DNA from: CAZTAK01 sp964611585
GTDB taxonomy: Bacteria > Pseudomonadota > Alphaproteobacteria > SHVP01
Direction of reading: 5' to 3'
DNA: 32,701 nt
Assembly (NCBI GenBank): GCA_964611585.1
Contig: CAZTAK010000029.1
Location: 1-32,701 of the forward strand
Within the stretch, counting starts at the first letter, position 1; each line of letters begins with the position of its first letter. Positions 1 to 7,856 of the stretch are shown here, piece after piece. The position numbers and the translations under genes were made by a program. Under the pieces are notes generated by a model that saw nothing but the letters and a program-made list of their open reading frames with translations, did not search any database and was not told where the DNA came from.

Positions 1-92
1 GGTCCGCGCCTGCGCGGGCGCGCCGCACAAGCGGCGGGCCGCCTCGCGGCCATGGGCGATTCCAGACGAACTGAAATCGCCCTAGCAACTGG
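1..92 (-). repeat. Dispersed repeat copy A, hairpin-forming
   Basis: The reverse complement of this stretch matches 13358-13447 at roughly 88% by eye with one single-base gap. The shared core begins GCTAGGGCGATT and ends CGCCCGCGCAGGC. Both copies keep a hairpin with stem CGCCGC/GCGGCG around a TTGT loop; copy B has T for C in the left arm, which still pairs with G as a wobble. A preserved stem suggests a REP-like or RNA-structured element. It may extend beyond the window edge. Confidence 0.65.
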
Positions 93-157
93 ACTGCCTG
101 AATCGGGCCACAATTTCCGGTTACATTAACGTCCGGCAATTCCTGCGGAGTCGTTCA

Positions 158-1071
158 ATGGCCCAATCGGTGTGGCGGCAAGGAAACCGGATTGGCCCAG
201 CCGCGGTAATGGCCGTGCGCTCTGCCGTCGTGGCCGCGTTCGGGGCAATCGCGCTGGCGTTGGCTCTAGCAGTCCCGGACGGCGCAACCGCCGATGAGTT
301 GCCCGTCTGGTGGTCGCCGAAGCTGGATCTGACAAGCATCGACCGGATCGACGCGATCATGGGCGCGCCCTACTCGCCCGAGGACGTTTGGGAGGTCTTC
401 CGCTACCGTGTCGGTACGAACGGAGTCGCTCGCGACGACGCGGTCGTGTCGGACTGCCGGTCGCATGTCCGGCTTGAGGAGGCGGGCTTTGGGCCGATGG
501 GGCCCGGAGAGGCATTTCATTCGCTGGGCATACGTTGCTTCGCCCTCGATGCCCTGTCGAAAGTGAAGCCGGCGACGCAGAGTCACTTCCAGGATTTCGT
601 GCTTGATGCCCGCGCGCTTGCTGTCCTGCCGCCGCTGCTGCGGCCGCGAAATACCTGCGGCTATCTGGCAAACGCCATGCAAGCGAACAAGGACGGTCTG
701 GTGTGGTCTGGGCGGAATATCGGGAATACGACTGGGACAGATATTACGTGATTACCGAATCGCGCCGCGAAGATGATGCCCTGGTGCTCGAAGCCGCGGG
801 CTGGACAATGCAGATCGAGATCTACGGCCGTGGCGATTTCAATGGCGATGGCACTGAAGATCTGTTGTTGCACACTTTTGTAGATTACGTACCAACGTTC
901 CGTGGTGAATGGCCGCACCTGTTCCTTCTGGTGCGGGATGGGCCGGACAAGCCGACTCGTATCGCCTGGGAATACGGAATCGATTTTCTCTACAGAGGTT
1001 GCGAGGAACGCGGCTCCCGGTTCGCGAAGCCGGATGAGAAACCCTATGCCGAAGAAGAGGTACTGGAGTAG
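158..1071 (+). pseudogene. Exported four-cysteine protein, copy A (frameshifted)
   Basis: Family not recognised. Two overlapping plus-strand frames (158-751 and 703-1071) together align end to end with the intact paralogue at 21385-22182. The N-terminus has a signal peptide if started at 209 (MAVRSAVVAAFG..., predicted cleavage after ATA before DELPVWW). Shared marks are PVWW directly after the signal peptide, four cysteines in the same order (SDC, IRC, NTC, RGC) and an acidic FG-GAP/EF-hand-like loop DFNGDGTEDLLL. The frame breaks near 710-713. Adding one G to the GGG run there restores KDGLVWSGAEY, which matches HRIPWSTFDEF in the paralogue. No slippery heptamer for programmed shifting is visible. 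It converges on the muramidase at 1120-2156, the same arrangement as copy B. Restored length is about 287 aa from 209. It could be a true pseudogene or a one-base assembly error. Confidence 0.7.
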
Positions 1072-1119
1072 GCTTGTCCGGCACTGAATTATTCTACGAA
1101 GCGGGCGGGATCGCAGCCT

Positions 1120-2156
1120 CTACATGAAGCGCGATACTTGCACCTTGCAGGTCGGATCAACGAAATAGGGATTGGCCTTGGCGGCCTGGTTAAACCAGCC
1201 TTGCACTTCGTCATTTCTTCTCGCCAATCCACCTAGAAAAATTCCTTTGGCGTCCAGTTCGCTGCGCCGCGATTCGGCGGCGACACGGGCCCAGTTACGG
1301 ATTTTGAGGGCGCGCCGGAACCGCGTGAATTGACCATAGAATTTCGCAGTGCCCATGTTGAAGACGAGGTCCATCATGCCGCGCTGCACCAGTTCGGGAT
1401 AGGTCGAGAATCTTGGAAACCTGCCTTTCAATTCCAACAACTTTTCCTTCATGTCGCGGTCGAGCAGTTCGAGATACTCGAACTCGTCGATTCGCAATTC
1501 GGTGACCGCCGCGTAATCCTCAGGGTTGGGAAGACGCCCCACCCTTACGACCGCTTCGAAATCCCGGCGGATGGCGGCGTCGTCCGGTTGCGACTCGTAA
1601 TTCAGCGAAAATGCATCCTCCACCGACTCCAACTTGTGGCCGACGCCGATCGTCACGTTGCCATTGGGATCGAGGTACATGTGGGTGAGTGCCCCTCAAA
1701 TTCTTCAAGGTGCTTTGTGAGCACCTCGTAATTCGGGTTGCGCGTGCCGAACGGAACCCGGCTCGCCCGCTCGATCGGGCGGTTGTTGAGGCCGACCACC
1801 ATGCAGCCGCTGGCGGCCTCGGTAATGACATCGACGCCGCGGTCGGGGTGGTGGACCCAGACCAGTTTCTTTTCGCCGAGCGCCGCTTCGAGCAGTTTTT
1901 CCGGACGCATGTTCTGCCCGCCCGGCGAACGCTGCGCCGCCTGGGCGCGCTGCTGGGCGGAACCCTTTCGCGCCGCCCCGCCGGACGGCCCGGCGCCGGC
2001 GCCAGCGGACGATGCCCGGCGCGCGGCCTGGGCCCGGTTTGCCGCGAGCACGCGGGCGCGGAGCTTGTTCTTGTCCACTTCGAGGCGGGTGCCGCCATGG
2101 GTGACGCGGAAGACCGAATTGGCCGGTACCCGCCAGCGGATTCGGGATCGGTGCAT
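1120..2156 (-). pseudogene. T4-lysozyme-like (GH24-type) muramidase, copy A (frameshifted)
   Basis: Predicted to cleave the glycan strands of peptidoglycan. The N-terminal frame (2156 down to 1653) holds a basic, Ala/Gly/Gln-rich low-complexity stretch and then LTKHLEEFEGHSP. The C-terminal frame (1680 down to 1120) continues MYLDPNGNVTIGVGHKLES, DLVFNMG and RNWARVAAESRR. These match T4 lysozyme blocks (E11, D20, T26; VFQMG). Restoring one C in the CCC run near 1681-1685 puts Glu and Asp 9 residues apart and Glu and Thr 15 apart, exactly as in T4 lysozyme. It also aligns with copy B (ERDVPWMYQDKN). As written, the catalytic Glu is separated from the rest. No signal peptide is evident. A promoter lies at 2193-2221. 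The tail FVDPTC is shared with copy B (FLDPSC). The N-terminal region is unrecognised and could be a delivery or anchoring segment. Confidence 0.75.
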
Positions 2157-2192
2157 GTCGCGGTCTCGTTGAGAAAGGTTGAATATGTCCGT

Positions 2193-2221
2193 TTTGTACA
2201 GTTATTGGACATGACTGTCAA
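2193..2221 (-). promoter_or_regulatory. Sigma70-type promoter for muramidase copy A
   Basis: On the minus strand the -35 is a perfect TTGACA (2221-2216) and the -10 is TACAAA (2198-2193), with a 17-base spacer. Transcription would start near 2186, about 30 bases before the ATG at 2156. This supports the long N-terminal reading frame as the true start of the gene. Confidence 0.65.
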
Positions 2222-2431
2222 GGACTATTTTCCTTCACCGTGGCCGAGGCGCCGTTTCCCAACTCCGAACGCGCCGAATCTCTTCCTGTGGATAATTCTA
2301 TGGAAAACTGCCAAAGCGTCTCCGCTTTTCGTCCGCAGTGCCTCTAGGGATTGCCGGGAAAACCCGATTAACGGCGCATCGTCAAGCAGTTAGGCGCTCC
2401 TGCCGCTGTGGAAACATAACAAGAACACAGA

Positions 2432-2460
2432 TTGACTGGGCGCGGCGGCGGGCCTAGACT
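2432..2460 (+). promoter_or_regulatory. Candidate promoter for class II nrdJ
   Basis: TTGACT at 2432-2437 and TAGACT at 2455-2460 are separated by 17 bases and lie about 40 bases upstream of the first possible nrdJ start. The rest of 2222-2498 shows no gene. No convincing NrdR box and no recognisable cobalamin riboswitch was seen. Confidence 0.45.
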
Positions 2461-2498
2461 GGGGGGCTGCGGCCGCCGCGATTGCGGTCCGCGCGCCC

Positions 2499-4832
2499 TT
2501 GAACCCGTTCCGCCGTTACGCCAAAGGCCAAAGTCCCGCCATGCCCACCGTCGCCCCGATTTCCCAGCAGATCTGGGACATGAAGTACCGCCTCAAGGGG
2601 CCGGACGGCGACCCCGTCGACAAGACCATCGAAGACACCTGGGCGCGGGTGGCAAAGGCGCTCGCCGCCGCCGAGAACGATCCCGCCGGATGGGAGCCCC
2701 GGTTCTATCAAGCGCTGGAGGATTTTCGCTTTCTGCCGGCGGGGCGAATTCTTGCCGGCGCCGGCGCCGACCGCTCGGTGACGCTGTTCAACTGTTTCGT
2801 CATGGGCACCATCCCCGACGACATGGGCGGCATTTTCGAGAACCTGAAAGAGGCGGCGCTGACGATGCAGCAGGGCGGCGGCATCGGCTACGACTTCTCG
2901 ACGCTCCGGCCCAAGGGCGCGCGCGTGCGCGGCGTCGGCGCCGACGCTTCCGGGCCGTTGACGTTCATGGACGTGTGGGATTCGATGTGCCGCACCATCA
3001 TGAGCGCCGGCCACCGCCGCGGCGCGATGATGGCGACGATGCGCTGCGACCACCCCGACATCGAGGCCTTTATCGCCGCCAAGCAGGAGCCGGGCCGCCT
3101 GCGCATGTTCAACCTGTCGGTGCTGGTGAGCGATGCGTTCATGCAGGCGGTCAGGGACGATGCCGCCTGGGACCTGGTCTTCCAAGGCATGACGTTCAAG
3201 ACCCTGCCGGCGCGCGAACTGTGGGAACAGATCATGCGCGCGACCTACGCCTTCGCCGAACCGGGCGTGATCTACATCGACCGCATCAACGCGCTCAACC
3301 CGCTCAGCTACGCCGAGTCCATTTCCGCCACCAACCCCTGCGGCGAGCAGCCGCTGCCGCCCTATGGCGCCTGCCTGCTGGGCTCGATCAATCTCGCCCG
3401 CCTGATCGACAATCCCTTCGAAAAGGATGCGGGCCTCGACGAAGGCGCGCTCGAATCGCTGGTGGCAACCGCGGTACGGATGCTCGACAACGCCATCGAC
3501 GCCTCGCCCTTTCCGTTACCCGAGCAAGAGCACGAAGCGCGCGCCAAGCGCCGCATTGGCCTGGGGCTGACCGGGCTGGCGGATGCCCTCATCATGTGCG
3601 GCATCCGTTACGGCACCAAGCGCGCCGCCGAAACCGCGGGCCGCTGGATGCGCGCCATCGAACGCGCGGCCCTCTTGGCCTCGGCCGCTCTCGCCGCCGA
3701 AAAAGGGCCGTTCCCGCTGTTCGATGCAGAAAAATACCTCGCCACCGCAGGCGCACAACGGCTCGACGGCGACGTGCGCCGGGTCATCGCCGAGAATGGC
3801 CTGCGCAACGGGCTGGTGACTTCGGTCGCTCCCACCGGAACCATTTCGATCCTTGCCGACAACGTCTCGTCGGGCATCGAACCGGTTTTCAGTTTTTCCT
3901 ATACCCGCAGCGTGCTGATGCCGGACGGCAGCCGCAAGGAAGAGGACGTGAGCGATTATGCGCTGCGCTTCTTCCGCAAGCTGAAGGGGCCGAATGCGGC
4001 GCTGAGCGATGCTTTCGTCGATTCAGGCGCGCTCAAACCCGGCGACCACGTGGCCATGCAGGCGGCGGTTCAGGCGCATGTCGATTCGGCGGTCTCCAAG
4101 ACGGTCAACTGCCCCGAGGACATCCCCTTCGATGCCTTCAAGGACGTCTATCTGCAAGCCTATGAATCAGAGTGTAAAGGCATCACCACCTACCGCCCCA
4201 ACGCGATCACCGGCGCCGTATTGACCGCCCGCGACGAAGCCCACGCCGATCAGGCGGAATTGCCGCTCGCGCGCCCGGAATCGAGACCGGCCGACGAGTT
4301 CGACGCCGGCGGCGTGGTGTACATGACCCAGCCGCTCGACCGGCCGGGGGTTCTGCCGGGCAGTACCTATAAAGTGCGCTGGCCCGATTCGGACCACGCC
4401 ATCTACATCACCATCAACGACGTTATCCAGGACAGCCGGCGCCGGCCGTTCGAGGTTTTCATCAACTCTAAGAACATGGAGCACTACGCCTGGACGGTGG
4501 CGCTGACGCGCATGATCTCGGCGGTGTTCCGGCGCGGCGGCGACGTTTCGTTCGTGGTCGAGGAACTGAAAGCCGTGTTCGATCCGCGCGGCGGCCAGTG
4601 GATGGACGGGCACTATGTGCCCTCGCTGCTGGCGGCGATCGGCGAGGTGATCGAAAAGCACCTGATCGCGATCGGCTTCATCGCCGAACGCCCCGGCGCG
4701 GCGGCACTGGAAATGGCGGTGGGCGACGAAAGCACGCACCTGCGCCCCTGCCCCAAATGCAGCCAGCCGGCACTGATCCGCCAGGAGAACTGCGACACCT
4801 GCACCAGTTGCGGCTATTCGAAGTGCAGTTAG
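2499..4832 (+). CDS. nrdJ: Adenosylcobalamin-dependent (class II) ribonucleotide reductase
   Basis: Reduces ribonucleotides to deoxyribonucleotides using a B12-derived radical, so it needs neither oxygen nor a separate small subunit. Family marks in order: QQIWDMKYRLK near the N-terminus, NCFV with the first active-site Cys, the GGGIGYDFS and LRPKGA substrate region, NPCGEQPLPPYGAC with the radical Cys, TGLADALIMCG, APTGTISILADNVSSGIEP, and a C-terminal zinc-ribbon-like tail with CPKC and CDTCTSCGYSKC that also carries the redox cysteines. Length is 777 aa. The start is uncertain: TTG at 2499 gives MNPFRRYAKGQSPAM, and ATG at 2541 gives MPTVAPIS; I keep the longer form because it fits the promoter. 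It converges on ChaC four bases away. A second in-frame-looking plus-strand ORF over this region is only a GC-rich shadow. Confidence 0.93.
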   Translation: MNPFRRYAKGQSPAMPTVAPISQQIWDMKYRLKGPDGDPVDKTIEDTWARVAKALAAAENDPAGWEPRFYQALEDFRFLPAGRILAGAGADRSVTLFNCFVMGTIPDDMGGIFENLKEAALTMQQGGGIGYDFSTLRPKGARVRGVGADASGPLTFMDVWDSMCRTIMSAGHRRGAMMATMRCDHPDIEAFIAAKQEPGRLRMFNLSVLVSDAFMQAVRDDAAWDLVFQGMTFKTLPARELWEQIMRATYAFAEPGVIYIDRINALNPLSYAESISATNPCGEQPLPPYGACLLGSINLARLIDNPFEKDAGLDEGALESLVATAVRMLDNAIDASPFPLPEQEHEARAKRRIGLGLTGLADALIMCGIRYGTKRAAETAGRWMRAIERAALLASAALAAEKGPFPLFDAEKYLATAGAQRLDGDVRRVIAENGLRNGLVTSVAPTGTISILADNVSSGIEPVFSFSYTRSVLMPDGSRKEEDVSDYALRFFRKLKGPNAALSDAFVDSGALKPGDHVAMQAAVQAHVDSAVSKTVNCPEDIPFDAFKDVYLQAYESECKGITTYRPNAITGAVLTARDEAHADQAELPLARPESRPADEFDAGGVVYMTQPLDRPGVLPGSTYKVRWPDSDHAIYITINDVIQDSRRRPFEVFINSKNMEHYAWTVALTRMISAVFRRGGDVSFVVEELKAVFDPRGGQWMDGHYVPSLLAAIGEVIEKHLIAIGFIAERPGAAALEMAVGDESTHLRPCPKCSQPALIRQENCDTCTSCGYSKCS

Positions 4833-4844
4833 GGGTCTAACCCC
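4832..4844. terminator. Short hairpin between convergent nrdJ and chaC-like genes
   Basis: GGGGT (4832-4836) pairs with ACCCC (4840-4844) around a CTA loop. The loop is the complement of the chaC-like stop codon, and the left arm starts on the last base of the nrdJ stop. It could end transcription in both directions, but the stem is short and no T-run follows. Confidence 0.35.
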
Positions 4845-5496
4845 CCACCCGCTTTGCGAGATCGTGGATCGGGCCGTCGTTGATGCCGAGTTCGTCGAGG
4901 TGGCGAATCGTGTTCAGCAAATAATCGACGTTCGAGCCCGATTCGCCGGCGCCAGCGCGGATCAGCGCTGCGGCGTGCTCGGGCGCAAGTTTGCCGGCGT
5001 AATGCGGATGCGCGCGATTGACGATGAAGCACGCAGCGGTGACGCGGCGCCCACCACCGGCGCGGTGCCCTTTGGAACCACACGCAGCCCCGCCGGTGCC
5101 GCCGGGGTTGCCGGTGCTGCCGGTCCCGCTGGCGCCGCCGGTGTTGCCGGTGCCGCCCATCCCGCCCTCGAGCGCCACCCGGTGCCATTGCAGTTGATAG
5201 ACGTCGACCTCGTGGCCGTACATCTCGCGCGCGATCAGGTATTCCATCGCCGCATCGGCGTCATGCGCGGGCACCCGGAATGCGCGCCCCCGGCAACTGC
5301 CGCCGCGATCGAGTCCGAGCACCAGACCGGGCCGGGCTTCGGTGCCGCGGTAATGTTCCGAATAGAGGCAGAATGCCCGGTGATAGCCGTACAACCTGGC
5401 AGGCCGCGCTTCCGCGTGCGCGAAGCCCGGGTTCCACATCAGCGAGCCGTAGCCAAATACCCACAGATCGCCACCGCCGGGTGGCCGCGATTTCAT
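4837..5496 (-). CDS. ChaC-type gamma-glutamylcyclotransferase with collagen-like insert
   Basis: ChaC-family enzymes degrade glutathione to 5-oxoproline and Cys-Gly in the cytoplasm. The N-terminal VFGYGSLMWNPGF is the family's substrate-binding loop. YLIAREMYGHEV carries the expected catalytic Glu (in REM). The C-terminal NVDYLLNTIRHLDELGI is also typical. At 219 aa it is about 35-40 residues longer than usual because of a Gly-rich insert after RVALEGG (coded by about 5072-5165). In it, eight of nine consecutive triplets begin with Gly (GGT, GNT, GGA, then GST, GNP, GGT), a collagen-like Gly-X-Y pattern. The DNA is a run of degenerate GCCGGTGYY units. The insert lies between two conserved blocks, so the fold could survive. 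Next to DUF2125 and tyrA in conserved-looking synteny. Confidence 0.88.
   Translation of the reverse strand: MKSRPPGGGDLWVFGYGSLMWNPGFAHAEARPARLYGYHRAFCLYSEHYRGTEARPGLVLGLDRGGSCRGRAFRVPAHDADAAMEYLIAREMYGHEVDVYQLQWHRVALEGGMGGTGNTGGASGTGSTGNPGGTGGAACGSKGHRAGGGRRVTAACFIVNRAHPHYAGKLAPEHAAALIRAGAGESGSNVDYLLNTIRHLDELGINDGPIHDLAKRVGG
5089..5165. repeat. 9-bp degenerate tandem repeat inside the chaC-like gene
   Basis: Successive units of the type GCCGGTGYY / GCCGGGGTT run through this stretch and encode the collagen-like Gly-X-Y insert on the minus strand. Such short in-frame units can change copy number without breaking the frame. Confidence 0.6.
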
Positions 5497-5511
5497 GGTG
5501 CCGCGATCCCA

Positions 5512-5557
5512 CCGGTTCCAGCCGCTGTCATGGCCCGGTTCTGGCCGCTGTCATGGC
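5512..5557 (+). repeat. Two 23-bp tandem repeats, with an inverted third half-copy
   Basis: Copy 1 is 5512-5534 and copy 2 is 5535-5557, differing at two of 23 bases; both end CCGCTGTCATGGC. The reverse complement of the last 11 bases (TGCCATGACAG) recurs at 5609-5619, over the DUF2125 start codon. A perfect TATAAT sits between them at 5566-5571, without a clear -35. The set could be operator sites for the divergent chaC-like and DUF2125 genes. Confidence 0.45.
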
Positions 5558-5612
5558 AAAGAGAATATAATCGCCCCATGATATGCCCCGGCGCCTGGCG
5601 CCCGGAACTGCC

Positions 5613-6689
5613 ATGACAGAGTATACGAATACGGCCTTCGAGAAGTCCGGCGGCGGCCGGCGCTGGTGGTTTGTGGGCGGCGCGGCCGCACTGTTGATCG
5701 TCCTCGGCGCGGGTTACGCCGCCTATTGGTCGAGCGCCGCCGACACCGCGCGGACGGCGCTGGATACCTGGATTACCGGCCAGCGTGGCGCCGGCATGGA
5801 AGTCAGCCACGGCAAGATTGAAGTCGCGGGCTTTCCGTTCGCAATCCGCATTACCATCGAGTCGCCCGGTCTCGCGCGCGCGGACCGGCCGCGCTGGTCG
5901 TGGCAAAGCGAGCGCCTGCGCGCCGAAGCGCGGCCCTGGGCGCCAGGCCGAGTGCGGATCGATCTCGGCGCCGCCCACGAGATTACCTTCGAGGGCGGCG
6001 GCGCGGCGCGCACCGGCCGGATCACCGCCGCCGAATCGAGCCTCGACATGCGCTTCGGCTTGAGCGGCCTCGAGTCGTTTTCCTGGTCGGTGCAGGACCT
6101 GCGGCTCGATTCGACCGACATCGTCGGGTCGTCGGGCGCCAACCGGCTCGACGTCGTGTTCGACCGCACCCGCAACGTCCAAGGCCCCATGGTCTCGGTG
6201 TACGCGCGCGGGCTGGCTTTGCCGTTGCTCGGCGTCGATACGCTGGGCCTCGGTTCGGTGATCGACGAGTTCGGCGCCGACGTCACCGTCACCGGCCCCC
6301 TCGTGGGCGGCCCCATGGACGAAAGCGTGATCGCCTGGCGCGACGGCGGCGGTACACTCGACCTCAAGCGCCTGCGGCTGCGCTGGGGCGGTCTTGCGGT
6401 CGACGGCGACGGGACGCTGGCGCTCGACGATTCGCTGCGACCGATCGGCGCGCTGGCGACGCGGGTCATCGGCCTCGACGAAACCATCGCCGCCCTCGGC
6501 GACGCCGGCGTGTTGAGCCCGCGGGACGCGGCGATCGCCCGTATCTCGATCAATATTCTCGCGCGGACGTCCGATTCGGGGCGGCTCGAGATTCCGGTGT
6601 CGGCGCAATTTGGAACACTCTATCTCGGCCAGGTTCCGATCGCCGACCTTCCGCCGCTCACGTTTCCGTCCGCCGCGCTGACCCCCTGA
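5613..6689 (+). CDS. DUF2125-type membrane-anchored protein
   Basis: Function unknown. A single N-terminal membrane segment (WWFVGGAAALLIVLGAGYAAYW, about residues 17-38) follows a short basic start and should leave the rest in the periplasm. The body is beta-rich, with repeated patterns such as DTWITGQRGAGMEVSHGKIEVAGFPF and ESSLDMRFGLSGLESFSW, typical of the alphaproteobacterial DUF2125 family, which is often near tyrA and chaC-like genes. The ATG at 5613 (MTEYTN) is preferred over the one at 5583 because the extra ten residues are basic and Pro-rich and lie over the repeat region. It is convergent with tyrA. About 358 aa. The family assignment is from overall pattern, not a search. Confidence 0.7.
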   Translation: MTEYTNTAFEKSGGGRRWWFVGGAAALLIVLGAGYAAYWSSAADTARTALDTWITGQRGAGMEVSHGKIEVAGFPFAIRITIESPGLARADRPRWSWQSERLRAEARPWAPGRVRIDLGAAHEITFEGGGAARTGRITAAESSLDMRFGLSGLESFSWSVQDLRLDSTDIVGSSGANRLDVVFDRTRNVQGPMVSVYARGLALPLLGVDTLGLGSVIDEFGADVTVTGPLVGGPMDESVIAWRDGGGTLDLKRLRLRWGGLAVDGDGTLALDDSLRPIGALATRVIGLDETIAALGDAGVLSPRDAAIARISINILARTSDSGRLEIPVSAQFGTLYLGQVPIADLPPLTFPSAALTP

Positions 6690-6920
6690 CCGGGTTCGGG
6701 CGAACGCGGGCGGCATTCGTGCGCCCCAGGGAAGCATCCGTTCAATTGGAATCGTCCGGCGATCACCGGGCGGGTCGATCGGTTCCCGTTTCCCAAAGAG
6801 CAAAGCAGCGTCAGGCGAAAGCCATGCAGCCCGCCGTGCAACCGCTTCGGATTTCGTTAGAGCAAATCCCGAGCCGGCGGAATCGCCAGCGACGACGATT
6901 TGCGTACTATGTCAAAGGGA

Positions 6921-6962
6921 TAGAGCTTTTCGCGTGAGCGCATGCGAACGGGAAAAGCTCTA
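6921..6962. terminator. Bidirectional hairpin between DUF2125 gene and tyrA
   Basis: Perfect 11-base arms TAGAGCTTTTC (6921-6931) and GAAAAGCTCTA (6952-6962) flank a 20-base loop that can pair further (CGT/ACG). The tyrA stop codon lies in the right arm (6962-6960). The arms resemble the AGAGC...GCTCT palindromes scattered in alphaproteobacterial genomes. The preceding 6690-6920 holds no gene that I can support. Confidence 0.55.
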
Positions 6963-7847
6963 GGCCTGGCCCGCGTCGATAATACTGCGGCGAATGTCGC
7001 GGGTACGCCGGAACAGATCCTCCAGCGCCTCGCCGTCGCCCCAGCGGATGGCGCGCTGCAAGGCGGCCAGGTCTTCGGTAAACCGGCCCAGCACTTCCAG
7101 CACCGCCTCGCGGTTGTTGAGAAACACGTCGCGCCACATCACCGGGTCGGAGGCGGCGATGCGGGTAAAATCGCGGAAACCGCCGGCCGCATACTTGATG
7201 ACCTCGGATTCGGTCACGGCTTCGAGGTCGTAGGCGGTACCGACGATGTTGTAGGCGATCAGATGCGGGATGTGCGAGGTAATCGCCAGTACGATGTCAT
7301 GGTGCGCGGGATCCATTATTTCGACGCGGCTGCCGCAGCGCCGCCAGAAGGATTCCACTGCCAAAACCGCCTTCTCGTCGGCGCCCGCGGGCGGAGTGAT
7401 GATGGCCCAACGGCCGTCAAACAGATCCGCAAACCCTGAGTCGGGGCCCGAATATTCGGTGCCTGCCACTGGGTGCGCGGGCACGAGATGCACCCCCTTG
7501 GGCACGTGCGGCGCGAGCGCGCGGATCACCGCCTCCTTCACCGATCCGGTATCGCTGAGGATCGCGCCCGGCTTGAGCACAGGCGCAATCGCCTTGGCGA
7601 TCGATTCGAAGGTTCCGACGGGCGAACACAAGACGACGAAATCCGCCCCGGCGACGGCCTCCGCCGGATCCGCGAAAACCGAATCGACGAACCCGATCTC
7701 GAGGGCGCGCGCGCGTGTCGCCTCGCTCTGGGCGCAGCCGCGCACCGTGCCGGCAATGCCATGCTTTTTGATGGCGTGGCCGATCGACCCGCCGATCAGA
7801 CCCAGTCCGATCAGTGCCACCGTTTCGAACATTTCGCGATCCACCAC
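6960..7847 (-). CDS. tyrA: Prephenate/arogenate (cyclohexadienyl) dehydrogenase
   Basis: Oxidative decarboxylation of prephenate or arogenate on the way to tyrosine. The NAD(P)-binding GLGLIGGSIG loop lies at residues 13-22, followed by SDTGSVK, the substrate-binding HPVAGTEYSGP region with its conserved His, and LAITSHIPHLIAY with the SHxPH motif. The 295-aa length fits a single-domain TyrA without a fused chorismate mutase or ACT domain. It is the last gene of a minus-strand set, 9 bases after the aminotransferase, and ends in a hairpin. Which substrate and cofactor it prefers cannot be read from the sequence. Confidence 0.92.
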   Translation of the reverse strand: MVDREMFETVALIGLGLIGGSIGHAIKKHGIAGTVRGCAQSEATRARALEIGFVDSVFADPAEAVAGADFVVLCSPVGTFESIAKAIAPVLKPGAILSDTGSVKEAVIRALAPHVPKGVHLVPAHPVAGTEYSGPDSGFADLFDGRWAIITPPAGADEKAVLAVESFWRRCGSRVEIMDPAHHDIVLAITSHIPHLIAYNIVGTAYDLEAVTESEVIKYAAGGFRDFTRIAASDPVMWRDVFLNNREAVLEVLGRFTEDLAALQRAIRWGDGEALEDLFRRTRDIRRSIIDAGQA

Positions 7848-7856
7848 CGTCGTCCC

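Noticed and set aside
695..715. Programmed ribosomal frameshift in four-cysteine protein copy A
   Set aside because: No X-XXY-YYZ slippery site or downstream pseudoknot is evident, and the paralogue is encoded in one frame.
1520..2221. A 233-codon minus-strand frame covering the N-terminal part of muramidase copy A
   Set aside because: It is Arg/Pro/Ser-rich and lacks the EFEG catalytic block, which lies in the 2156-1653 frame; the latter starts suitably downstream of the promoter.
2432..4165. A 577-codon plus-strand frame overlapping the ribonucleotide reductase
   Set aside because: It reads Arg/Gly/Pro-rich low-complexity sequence in another frame of a gene with all class II reductase motifs; long open shadows are expected at this GC content.
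5493..6803. A 436-codon minus-strand frame opposite the DUF2125 gene
   Set aside because: Shadow with Arg/Asp-rich content; the plus-strand frame has a proper membrane anchor and family-like body.
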